7,198 nucleotides of DNA from Desulfosporosinus sp. (GCA_003132105.1 PKWS01000237.1:1-7198); one strand, 5' to 3'; positions 1-5,945 are shown, counted from the stretch's first letter. Notes: generated by a model not told the origin, from the letters alone. Made by a program: numbers and translations.

Positions 1-21
1 GCAAGCGATTGCGGGGTTTTT
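1..21 (+). terminator. right half of a rho-independent terminator, cut by the window edge
   Basis: The window opens with GCAA, a GCGA tetraloop (GNRA type), then TTGC, GGGG and a run of five T. The GGGG implies a CCCC arm just left of base 1, giving a CCCCGCAA/TTGCGGGG stem followed by T's. It would end a plus-strand gene lying outside the window. The outer arm is not visible, so that part is inferred. Confidence 0.5.
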
Positions 22-54
22 GCTTTTACTCATTTATCTTGAAAAACAGTAAAA

Positions 55-75
55 TACTGCAACCGTACTGCAACC
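55..75. repeat. tandem 10-bp direct repeat, possible integrase arm site
   Basis: TACTGCAACC occurs at 55-64 and again at 66-75, a period of 11 bp, which is about one helical turn. The pair lies some 130 bp beyond the 3' end of the integrase gene. Tyrosine integrases with an N-terminal arm-binding domain bind short direct repeats near their attachment site, so this could be an arm-type site. No second copy of the array and no att core can be identified inside the window. Confidence 0.35.
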
Positions 76-141
76 CGTTGTTTTTTTCTTTTTGTAGGCG
101 TATATGTACCGCCAGTTAAGAACTATTTAAGCCCTATTTTA

Positions 142-181
142 AAGCGCGTTCATCCTCAGAATTCCGAGGATGAACGCGCTT
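142..181 (-). terminator. perfect 16-bp hairpin downstream of the integrase, probable terminator
   Basis: The arms 142-157 and 166-181 are perfectly complementary over 16 bp, around an 8-nt loop containing GAATTC. The hairpin begins 21 nt past the integrase stop codon. On the minus strand it is followed only by a weak TTTAAAAT tract, so it is either a terminator with a poor T run or a structural or attachment-site element. The stem itself is certain; the role is inferred from its position. Confidence 0.55.
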
Positions 182-202
182 GACTTGCGGAAATTGTTCC
201 AA

Positions 203-1408
203 TTACGTTTGGATAACCCGCTTTTTTCGCAGATGAGAATCTATTTTGGCTGCTGCTTGTGTTTTAATTTTCCTTGTTACGTGAGTATATATATTAGTTG
301 TCCGAATGTCTGTATGGCCAAGAATCTCTTGTATTACTCTTAGATCCTCCCCGTCTTCTAATAGTCTAGTGGCGAATGTATGGCGCAATGCGTAGAGCCT
401 AACAGGAGGAATGCCACATTTTTTTAGGCAGGCTTGGAACGATCTGTAAAAGTTTCGATATTCCACGCATCCTCCCGTTGCGGTGGCAAACACATAATTG
501 TTATCTGTATATTTATTCCCGGCTAGAAGTTTTTCTTTAGATTGCTTAATACGGTGGAGTCTGAGCGCAGCCGTAAGTCTTCTGGCTAATACCAGAGTCC
601 GTTTACTTTTCTGTGTTTTGGCATCTTGAGTAATTATCTTCGTTTTATTTTTAGTCTCCGGGTCCTCATCTAAAACTCTGGTTAACGTTTCTTCGATAGA
701 AATAATTCGATCCCTCAAATTAAGGTTTGCCCACTTTAATGCCAGCACTTCCCCAGGGCGCAGACCAGAACCAATGGAAAGGAGGAATCCAGCAAAATAT
801 CTGTATTTCATTATTTCCTCTAAGAAAATATCCATTTCTTCTGACGAAAGAATCTCTGTTTCGGGGGTCTCTATAGGCGGTCGATCAGTTTCATCCGCTG
901 GATTCCAAGAAATCAGTTTGTTTCTTCTGGCATCTACAAGACATTTATGTAGAATGGCATGGATTTTGGCAATCGTGCCTGATGAAATTGTGCCTTCTTT
1001 TTTATCCAGCCTCGGTGCGGTTTTAAGATTGTTGTAAAATTGCTGGATATGATACGGTTCGAGTTTTGAAAGTTTGTAGTCTCCAAGTTCGGGAACAATA
1101 CGATTCCGGATAAATGTTTCATAGCCACGCCAGGTACTTTGACGGTTCTTTTTCTTTGAATATTGTTCGGCCCATATTTTTACCCAGTCTTTTACAAGCA
1201 TTTTGGATGGGTCTATAAAGATGCCCTTATTCACCTTATCCTGTGCTTCATAAATTTTTTCAGCCACTTCTTTCCTCGTTTTCCCATAAAAAGTGGGACG
1301 CTTCAATCTACCCGATTCAGGATCACGACCAGCCGTAATTTGACCAACCCAAGTACCATCTTTTCGCTTGTATATAGTTCCCTCTCCATTACCTTTCTTT
1401 TTAGGCAT
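203..1408 (-). CDS. tyrosine recombinase / integrase (prophage or integrative element type)
   Basis: This 401-residue site-specific recombinase would integrate and excise a mobile element. Residues about 10-55 (GTIYKRKDGTW, then a basic TFYGKTRKEVAEK segment) form an AP2-like arm-binding domain. Residues about 70-165 are the SAM-like core-binding domain, and 185-395 the catalytic domain. Visible catalytic residues are R217 (GSGLRPGE), a lysine in the TQKSKR hairpin (264-269), R342 in LYALRHTFAT, H365 (LGHTD) and the nucleophile Y374 (NIYTHV). The H of the usual HxxR is Y339, a variant common in this family. The ATG at 1408 is chosen because AAGGAG lies 7 nt upstream. The frame stays open to 1645, but that stretch does not resemble integrase. 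Length and motifs are complete, so the protein looks functional. A hairpin follows its stop codon. I see no excisionase gene beside it. Confidence 0.93.
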   Translation of the reverse strand: MPKKKGNGEGTIYKRKDGTWVGQITAGRDPESGRLKRPTFYGKTRKEVAEKIYEAQDKVNKGIFIDPSKMLVKDWVKIWAEQYSKKKNRQSTWRGYETFIRNRIVPELGDYKLSKLEPYHIQQFYNNLKTAPRLDKKEGTISSGTIAKIHAILHKCLVDARRNKLISWNPADETDRPPIETPETEILSSEEMDIFLEEIMKYRYFAGFLLSIGSGLRPGEVLALKWANLNLRDRIISIEETLTRVLDEDPETKNKTKIITQDAKTQKSKRTLVLARRLTAALRLHRIKQSKEKLLAGNKYTDNNYVFATATGGCVEYRNFYRSFQACLKKCGIPPVRLYALRHTFATRLLEDGEDLRVIQEILGHTDIRTTNIYTHVTRKIKTQAAAKIDSHLRKKRVIQT

Positions 1409-1704
1409 TTTGCTCTCCTTACAGTCCTCCATATGATTGATCTTCTGAACTTCCTCATGGCTAAATCCGTGAAATCCATGGCTGAGGCTATCCTTATTGT
1501 TCAGGTTTATCTGGAGGATATTCCTTAACAAGTTGCTTATAGGCTTACTTAATCTCATTTTGATTAGAGTTATGAGAAACGCTAAGTATTTCGTAAACTG
1601 GAATACACATACACTGAATTTATTCAGGGGTGATTCAAGCTCCATCTTATTGAGCGTTAAGAATAAATAGATCCGAAGCTAGACAGAGCATGATAAAACG
1701 CGAG

Positions 1705-1729
1705 TCTTCACTCTTAGTGGGGGATTTTT
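1705..1729 (+). terminator. weak terminator-like hairpin upstream of the toxin-antitoxin operon
   Basis: TCTTCACT (1705-1712) can pair with AGTGGGGGA (1716-1724) across a CTT loop, using several G-U pairs, and five T follow. No plus-strand gene ends here. It could block read-through coming from the region antisense to the integrase. The stem is short and relies on wobble pairs, so this is tentative. Confidence 0.2.
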
Positions 1730-1779
1730 ACTTTGGGGGAACACAACAGGAATTTGGGAAAATGTGTTGAATAGTTAGG

Positions 1780-1785
1780 TATAAT
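1780..1785 (+). promoter_or_regulatory. candidate -10 box for the toxin-antitoxin operon
   Basis: This is an exact TATAAT, 71 bp before the toxin start codon. The best -35 match, TTGGGA at 1754-1759, is 20 bp away, longer than the ideal 17, so the promoter assignment is uncertain. The operon needs a promoter here, since the integrase upstream is divergent. Confidence 0.35.
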
Positions 1786-1815
1786 AAGGTACTCTATCCT
1801 AAGGCTTGAATTAAT

Positions 1816-1832
1816 TTAACCCTTTAGGTTAA
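1816..1832. promoter_or_regulatory. TTAACC-N5-GGTTAA dyad, candidate antitoxin operator
   Basis: A perfect 6-bp inverted repeat with a 5-bp spacer lies between the candidate -10 box and the toxin ribosome binding site. HigA-type antitoxins commonly repress their own operon by binding a dyad through their helix-turn-helix domain, and the position suits that. Binding is inferred. Confidence 0.4.
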
Positions 1833-1856
1833 CAAAATGATTGACTGGAGCATAAT

Positions 1857-2186
1857 ATGGATATATATTATAAGAGTAAACAAATAGAAAAAGTATGCAA
1901 CCAAAGTCAAGTAGCAATTGTTAAGTTAGGATCTGAAATAGCAAAAAAACTTCGGCTAAGAATGGTTGAACTAAAGGCCGCCGATGTGCTTTCGGACATT
2001 AGCCACTTGCCTCCAGCAAGATTGCACGAGTTGGAAGGCGGGCGAAATGGGGAACTTGCGGTAGACCTAAAGCATCCTTTTAGGCTTGTATTTAAATCGA
2101 ATGATTTCAGGAAGGGGATGCCCATTGACAAGACAAAAGTGACAGCGATTACTATTTTGGAGGTGATTAATTATCATGGTAAATGA
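1857..2186 (+). CDS. higB: HigB/RelE-family toxin of a type II toxin-antitoxin pair
   Basis: This 109-residue protein reads as a RelE-fold toxin of the HigB branch. The family usually cuts mRNA on the ribosome and is neutralised by its partner antitoxin. Typical family features are the N-terminal lysine-rich helices (about 10-40), the SDISHLPPARLHELEGGR segment (46-63), and the basic strands LKHPFRLVFK (71-80) with the C-terminal TAITILEVINYHGK. Such proteins are often labelled 'killer suppression protein' in databases, a confusing name because this is the toxin side. The ATG has TGGAG 6 nt upstream. The gene overlaps the antitoxin gene by 11 nt, with toxin first, the order seen in higBA operons. 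Length matches the family and no damage is seen. Toxicity is known only from the family. Confidence 0.82.
   Translation: MDIYYKSKQIEKVCNQSQVAIVKLGSEIAKKLRLRMVELKAADVLSDISHLPPARLHELEGGRNGELAVDLKHPFRLVFKSNDFRKGMPIDKTKVTAITILEVINYHGK
2159..2166 (+). promoter_or_regulatory. strong ribosome binding site of the antitoxin gene, inside the toxin gene
   Basis: GGAGGTGA is a near-perfect match to the 16S anti-Shine-Dalgarno sequence, 9 nt before the antitoxin ATG at 2176 and within the last codons of the toxin. It is much stronger than the toxin's own TGGAG. This would favour excess antitoxin and fixes the antitoxin start. Confidence 0.75.
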
Positions 2187-3273
2187 AAGAACTGATCAAT
2201 ATAATCCTGATTATGCAGTACCTCCAGGTGAAACGTTGCTTGAAATTATTGAATCTTTGGGTATGTCTCAGACGCAACTTGCGGAAAGGACTCATCGCCC
2301 CAAAAAGACCATAAGCGAAATCATCAATGGAAAAACGGCTATTACGCCCGAAACCGCTATACAGTTGGAACACGTTTTGGATGTACCCGCAAGGTTTTGG
2401 ATGAATCTTGAAAATAATTATAGAGAGACGTTGGCGCGTTTAGAAGAGCAAGAACGCTTGACGGAACAACAGGAGTGGTTAAAAACAGTTCCTGTCAAAG
2501 ACATGATCGTAAAGGGTTGGATAAAAAAACAATTCGAGGTGGTTGAACAATTTCAAGAAGTGCTCAGTTTTTTCGGCGTTGCTTCCGTAGAGGGGTGGAA
2601 TGATTATTGGGGTAATTTATTATCTTCAGCAGCTTTTCGCCAGTCTAAGGCATTTAAGAGCGAACCGAGCGCGGTTGCTACATGGCTGCGACAAGGTGAA
2701 AGAGAAGCTCAGGATATCCAATGTAATGAATTTAGTTCAACCGAATTTAAGAAAGTTCTGTCGAATATTAAATTATTAACTGGAGAGTCGCCTAGTGTTT
2801 TTGTGCCGGAAATCACTAAACTAGCTGCTAGTGCCGGGGTTGCTGTTGTATTCGTTCCTGAAGTTCCGAAATGTAGAGTTAACGGAGCAACTAGGTGGTT
2901 GAATTCTAAAAAAGCTTTGATACAATTGAGTCTTAGATATAAAATTAATGATCATCTTTGGTTCACATTTTTTCATGAATCTGGACACATTTTGAGACAT
3001 GGCAAGAAAGCACTTTTCTTAGAAGGAGAATTTGATAACGAACAAGCTGAGTCTGAGGCAGATGCTTTCGCCAGTGACTTTCTGATTCTTCCGAAGGAGT
3101 ATACAAGATTCCGTTCAGTGGGTGACTTTAGTCAGGGTAGCGTAAAAATGTTTTCTAAACGCATAGGTATAGCACCTGGAATTATAGTTGGGCGATTACA
3201 ACACGATAAAGTGATTCCCTTTAGCCATCTAAATAGTCTGAAAATACAGTTTGCATGGAGTAATGAGACTTAG
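2176..3273 (+). CDS. higA: HigA-type XRE antitoxin fused to an ImmA/IrrE-like zinc metallopeptidase domain
   Basis: This 365-residue protein has two parts. Residues about 15-75 form a HigA-family helix-turn-helix (GETLLEIIESLGMSQTQLAE, then TISEIINGKTAITPETA and VPARFWMNLE), which binds DNA and should both hold the toxin and repress the operon. After a helical linker (about 80-200) comes a peptidase domain: HESGH at 267-271 is the HExxH zinc site, and ESEADAFASDFLI (292-304) supplies the usual downstream acidic ligand. ImmA/IrrE-like enzymes cleave XRE-type repressors, so the protein carries a repressor-like head and a potential repressor-cleaving tail in one chain. Classical HigA is only about 100 residues, but long HigA-peptidase forms exist in many bacteria. 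Its start overlaps the end of the toxin gene. Self-cleavage or stress sensing is inference. Confidence 0.87.
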   Translation: MVNERTDQYNPDYAVPPGETLLEIIESLGMSQTQLAERTHRPKKTISEIINGKTAITPETAIQLEHVLDVPARFWMNLENNYRETLARLEEQERLTEQQEWLKTVPVKDMIVKGWIKKQFEVVEQFQEVLSFFGVASVEGWNDYWGNLLSSAAFRQSKAFKSEPSAVATWLRQGEREAQDIQCNEFSSTEFKKVLSNIKLLTGESPSVFVPEITKLAASAGVAVVFVPEVPKCRVNGATRWLNSKKALIQLSLRYKINDHLWFTFFHESGHILRHGKKALFLEGEFDNEQAESEADAFASDFLILPKEYTRFRSVGDFSQGSVKMFSKRIGIAPGIIVGRLQHDKVIPFSHLNSLKIQFAWSNET

Positions 3274-3300
3274 ACACTACTGAAAGGTGGGTGTTTTTTT
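3274..3300 (+). terminator. rho-independent terminator of the toxin-antitoxin operon
   Basis: ACACTAC (3274-3280) pairs with 3287-3294 using one bulged G and one G-U pair, around a 6-nt loop (TGAAAG). Seven T follow, and the hairpin starts immediately after the TAG stop. Position and T run make it convincing despite the imperfect stem. Confidence 0.65.
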
Positions 3301-3308
3301 GTTCTCAT

Positions 3309-3494
3309 TTAAACAGACACTTCGTCCACGTTAAGAAACTCAGGCTTTTCGACTAATGCAGAATCAGCATATCCTCGGGCTATTTCCTAGATCATCTTGG
3401 CTTCTTCATCGTCGTACACCTTATGATCGCATGAGTTAGAAACGTATGGTTCCACTCCATTGACCAATGATGATTTCTTCAGACGCCATGTACC
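3309..3494 (-). pseudogene. unidentified coding remnant, C-terminal part with an internal stop
   Basis: Read on the minus strand from 3494, one frame gives about 60 codons interrupted only by a TAG (complement of 3387-3389) and ending in TAA (3309-3311). Its product includes KKSSLVNGVEPYVS near the beginning, KVYDDEEAKMI before the internal stop and EIARGYADSALVEKPEFL after it. The acidic, alternating composition looks like real protein, unlike the neighbouring frames. I do not recognise the family. It directly abuts the end of the IS110 fragment, in a different frame, and has no start codon or ribosome binding site, so it would be the tail of a gene that lost its front when the region was rearranged. 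The chance that it is a fortuitous open frame is real. Confidence 0.35.
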
Positions 3495-3507
3495 TTATAT
3501 ATCTCAA

Positions 3508-3828
3508 TCACTGAGCATCTTTATTATCCGTTTTTTTACCGCGGATCGCTTTGACGTATTTCGGGTGAGCGAGGGTGATGTTGCAAGAATCTTCAAGAAT
3601 GTTGAAGATTGGAATCCAGTATTTCCCTGTAGACTCCATACAAACTTCGCTGCAGTTGTTTTCACAAAGCCATTGTGACAGCTCTTTTAGGCCTTTTGTA
3701 TAGGTAGAAAAGCGATGGCGTTTGTAACTAGTAACCCCCTTGTTGTTTGTCGAAGCAATACAGGCAACCACAAAGGTTTTGTGGACGTCAATACCACAAC
3801 AAATTTGATGGACAATTTTTAAAGCCAT
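3508..3828 (-). pseudogene. IS110-family transposase, truncated to its N-terminal DEDD domain
   Basis: The 106 residues match the start of IS110-family transposases, which use a RuvC-like DEDD site and a C-terminal serine domain. All four acidic residues are visible: D14 (CGIDVHKTFVV), E65 (CMESTGKYW), D101 and D104 (KKTDNKDAQ). The family is normally about 300-400 residues, so the rest of the catalytic domain and the entire C-terminal transposase domain are missing. The stop follows DAQ directly. Adding one base there would restore the W-I that usually comes next, but similarity fades within about ten codons, so both a frameshift and a deletion seem to be involved. The ATG at 3828 is used because GGGAG lies about 9 nt upstream and MALKIVHQ is a typical start; the frame is open to 3909. 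This copy cannot transpose by itself. Confidence 0.85.
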
Positions 3829-4010
3829 AGGAGAATCTCCCTTCCTAGATTTGAAGGGATAGACAGCATTGACTGATTGCCTGGCTATAAACGAGTAATG
3901 TTTATACAAAGATAAGTCTGCGTGCTCAAAGTCACACTTATTTGTGCTTGGAAAGGCAATCTACACATATAACAATGCGGTCACTCCGTGTTTGGAGTAG
4001 CCCACTCACC
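3829..4010 (-). other. upstream flank of the IS110 fragment, possible bridge-RNA remnant
   Basis: IS110-group elements carry a long noncoding left end before the transposase gene; in IS621 this encodes the bridge RNA that pairs with donor and target DNA. The stretch here has no convincing gene and contains nested inverted repeats: GATTGCCT (3875-3882) with AGGCAATC (3954-3961), a CACA/TGTG hairpin within 3930-3950, and ACTCC/GGAGT (3983-3998). A GGAGGTGA ribosome-binding-like motif near 4006-4013 on the minus strand leads only to a 14-codon frame. The RNA role is inferred from position and pairing, and the element's left boundary cannot be placed. Confidence 0.3.
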
Positions 4011-4040
4011 TCCTCGTGGTTTGTAGTTAACTGCTATCCC

Positions 4041-4046
4041 TATACT
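4041..4046 (+). promoter_or_regulatory. candidate -10 box of the racemase gene
   Basis: TATACT matches the -10 consensus at five of six positions and lies 91 bp before the racemase start. The possible -35 boxes upstream (TTTGTA at 4020-4025, TGGTTT at 4017-4022) are poor. Some promoter is needed because the IS110 fragment upstream points the other way. Confidence 0.25.
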
Positions 4047-4065
4047 TGTAGGATAAATAAAATAA

Positions 4066-4108
4066 CGCTCAAAGACAACACGTTTCATAACGTTTTGTGC
4101 CTTGAGCG
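4066..4108 (+). promoter_or_regulatory. imperfect long hairpin in the racemase leader
   Basis: CGCTCAA (4066-4072) pairs with TTGAGCG (4102-4108). Inside it, ACAA (4075-4078) pairs with TTGT (4095-4098) and ACGTT (4080-4084) with AACGT (4089-4093), closing a TCAT loop. The structure ends a few bases before the AAAGGA ribosome binding site. There is no T run, so it is not a terminator. It may influence translation or mRNA stability, or be an element end. Confidence 0.35.
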
Positions 4109-4131
4109 CAGCGAAAGGAATGGATATAACA

Positions 4132-4821
4132 ATGAAAACAATCGGTTTAATCGGAGGAATGAGTTGGGAATCATCGTCCGAATATTATCGCATTCTTAAT
4201 GAAGAAGTTAAGCAGAGGCTTGGAGGTTTGCATTCGGCAAAATGCATTCTTTATAGTGTAGACTTCGAGGAAATAGAAAACTGTCAAAGAAATGGTGAAT
4301 GGGGAAAGGCTGGCGAGATTCTAACAGATGCTGCTCGAAGTCTTGAGTTAGCTGGAGCAGATTTAATTGTCATTTGCACGAATACCATGCACAAAGTTGC
4401 TAACGAAATTCAGTCAGGCATCCGAATTCCATTACTTCACATTGCAGATGTCACTGCAAAACAGGTTCTTCTTAATGGAATCAATACTATTGGCCTTTTG
4501 GGAACACGATATACTATGGAACAGGATTTTTATAAATCGCTTTTGGAGGCTCAAGGAATTAAGGTTTTAGTTCCAAAGGAAACAGATAGAGTAATAGTAA
4601 ATACAGTAATTTATAATGAACTGTGCCAAGGACAGATAATTGATGAATCAAGAGCAAGATACAAACGGATAATTCAGGATTTAATCAGAGAAGGTGCAGC
4701 TGGTATCATCCTTGGTTGTACGGAAATTGGTTTATTAGTTAAAGCTGAGGACTCTTCTGTGCCGTTATTTGATACAACCTTACTTCATGCTAAAGGGGCG
4801 GTAAACTTAGCGCTCGAATAA
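4132..4821 (+). CDS. aspartate/glutamate racemase family protein (YgeA/RacX-like amino acid racemase)
   Basis: This 229-residue cytosolic, cofactor-independent racemase inverts the alpha carbon of an amino acid using two cysteines. Both are present in family context: C82 in VICTNTMHKVA and C196 in ILGCTEIGLL. The start MKTIGLIGGMSWESS is the classic N-terminus of the family, LLHIADVTA and TIGLLGTRYTME follow in the right order, and the length is normal. I use the ATG at 4132 with AAAGGA 12 nt upstream; an in-frame ATG at 4120 lies directly against the ribosome binding site and seems too close. The exact substrate cannot be told from sequence: members act on aspartate, glutamate or a broad set of residues, often for D-amino acids used in the cell wall or as signals. 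It stands alone between decayed mobile elements and looks intact. Confidence 0.9.
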   Translation: MKTIGLIGGMSWESSSEYYRILNEEVKQRLGGLHSAKCILYSVDFEEIENCQRNGEWGKAGEILTDAARSLELAGADLIVICTNTMHKVANEIQSGIRIPLLHIADVTAKQVLLNGINTIGLLGTRYTMEQDFYKSLLEAQGIKVLVPKETDRVIVNTVIYNELCQGQIIDESRARYKRIIQDLIREGAAGIILGCTEIGLLVKAEDSSVPLFDTTLLHAKGAVNLALE

Positions 4822-4900
4822 TCCGGGTATTTCTTTCCGCACTATCGTCCAACACATGGATTTGCGAGAGTTCAATAAACAATAGAACCATTTTTGATTT

Positions 4901-4965
4901 CAGAGCTATCAGCCCTCCGCAAAAAATAATAATTGACTTGCTAATAAGCCCACACAGAGCTATCA
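4901..4965. repeat. 11-bp direct repeat between racemase and serine recombinase
   Basis: CAGAGCTATCA occurs at 4901-4911 and again at 4955-4965, 54 bp apart. The second copy runs into the left arm of the terminator stem. Between them lies only AT-rich DNA. It could be a small duplication left by an insertion or a recombinase recognition repeat; chance cannot be excluded. Confidence 0.35.
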
Positions 4966-5009
4966 TTCCTACACCCGGACAATCTACTGGGTGTAGGAAT
5001 GATTTTTTT
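4962..5009 (+). terminator. strong rho-independent terminator
   Basis: Arms 4962-4976 and 4989-5003 pair perfectly over 15 bp around a 12-nt loop, and seven T follow (5003-5009). It lies 140 bp past the racemase stop and 64 bp before the recombinase start, so it separates the two transcripts. The position just ahead of the recombinase also leaves room for an attenuator role. Confidence 0.85.
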
Positions 5010-5061
5010 ATTATATGTTCCAGCATACTTAGCTTCCGCTTCTTGGTTGCGACAGTGACGG

Positions 5062-5068
5062 AAAGGAG
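5062..5068 (+). promoter_or_regulatory. ribosome binding site that fixes the recombinase start
   Basis: AAAGGAG lies 4 nt before the ATG at 5073. The open frame extends upstream to 4938, but that part crosses the terminator hairpin and has no similarity to recombinases, so 5073 is the real start. Confidence 0.7.
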
Positions 5069-5072
5069 TAAC

Positions 5073-5945
5073 ATGAAAAAAATACGAACCATTAAAGCAG
5101 CAGTTCTTGAAGAAAAGAAACTTAGAGTTTGTGCTTATTGCAGGGTTTCCACAGACCAGATCGAGCAACAACATAGTTTTTCAGCGCAAGTGAAACACTA
5201 CACCTCCTATATTAGGAGTAATCCTGCTTGGAACTTTGCTGGCATTTACGCAGATGAAGCTCTATCTGGCAAAAACGCGGCAAAACGACCAGAGTTCATG
5301 CGCATGGTCAAGGATGCCGGGAATGATAAAATCGACCTTATCATAACGAAATCCATTTCCCGTTTTGCTCGGAACACCGTCGATTGTTTGGAAACCGTGC
5401 GAAAGTTAAAAACAATCGGCATTGGTATCTACTTCGAGAAAGAAAATATCAACACACTTCACGCTGAGAGTGAACTAATGCTCTCCATTCTAAGCTCGGT
5501 GGCTGAGGAAGAACTGGTGTCCATCTCGCAAAACATGCGCTGGGCTTACCAGCGTCGCTTTAAGAATGGGCAATCTAAGATCAATACAAAAAGGTTTCTA
5601 GGGTATGACAAGGACAAAAATGGCAACCTGATTATTAATGAAGAACAAGCAGCCATCGTGAAACGAATATTTAAAGACTACCTTTCGGGACTGGGTACTA
5701 TCAGAATTGCGAAAGGACTTGATGCGTTAAACATCTCTGGCAACCTCAAATGGGCAGTTTCATCCATTCGAGATGTCATTAAAAATGAGAAGTATATCGG
5801 CGATATGTTCCTCCAAAAGACAATCACTAAAGATTTCAAGAAGAAACGAAATAAAGGGGAAGTACCAATGTACTATGTCAGGGACACCCACCCATAGCTC
5901 TCCCTACTTAACCCGTTCTATTTTGAGGTGCAAAAGATAAATTAA
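5073..5945 (+). pseudogene. large serine recombinase, truncated by a nonsense codon
   Basis: Large serine recombinases move integrative elements through a covalent serine-DNA intermediate. Residues about 17-165 form the resolvase domain with S26 in YCRVSTDQ, the DEALSGKN loop and the catalytic SISRFARNT arginines. From about 195 (LGYDKDKNGNLIINEEQA) to 270 comes the 'Recombinase' DNA-binding domain, including IRDVIKNEKYIGDM. The frame stops at a TAG (5895-5897) after 274 residues, right after YYVRDTHP, where the family normally continues toward 450-550 residues. Past the stop the same frame still reads NPFYFEVQKIN, resembling the expected continuation, before a TAA (5943-5945). The zinc-ribbon and coiled-coil parts are absent, so it is probably inactive or partly active at best. 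No accessory element gene is next to it. Confidence 0.85.

Noticed and set aside
1163..1528. 121-codon plus-strand open frame
   Set aside because: It lies antisense to the integrase, lacks a ribosome binding site and recognisable motifs, and is explained by the minus-strand gene.
203..1645. Integrase beginning at 1645 as a 480-residue protein
   Set aside because: AAGGAG sits correctly before the ATG at 1408 and the family's N-terminus starts there; the extra 79 residues do not resemble integrases.
1720..1740. Repeated GGGGGA motif
   Set aside because: Two short G-rich copies 15 bp apart without symmetry or link to a promoter are likely chance.
3460..3678. 72-codon plus-strand frame
   Set aside because: It is a shadow of the IS110 transposase fragment on the opposite strand.
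4938..5072. Forty-five extra codons at the start of the serine recombinase
   Set aside because: They cross the terminator stem and T run; the ribosome binding site and family start are at 5062-5073.
4790..5174. Minus-strand frames of 77 and 100 codons around the terminator
   Set aside because: They run through the terminator hairpin and into the ends of the racemase and recombinase genes, with no ribosome binding site or family resemblance.
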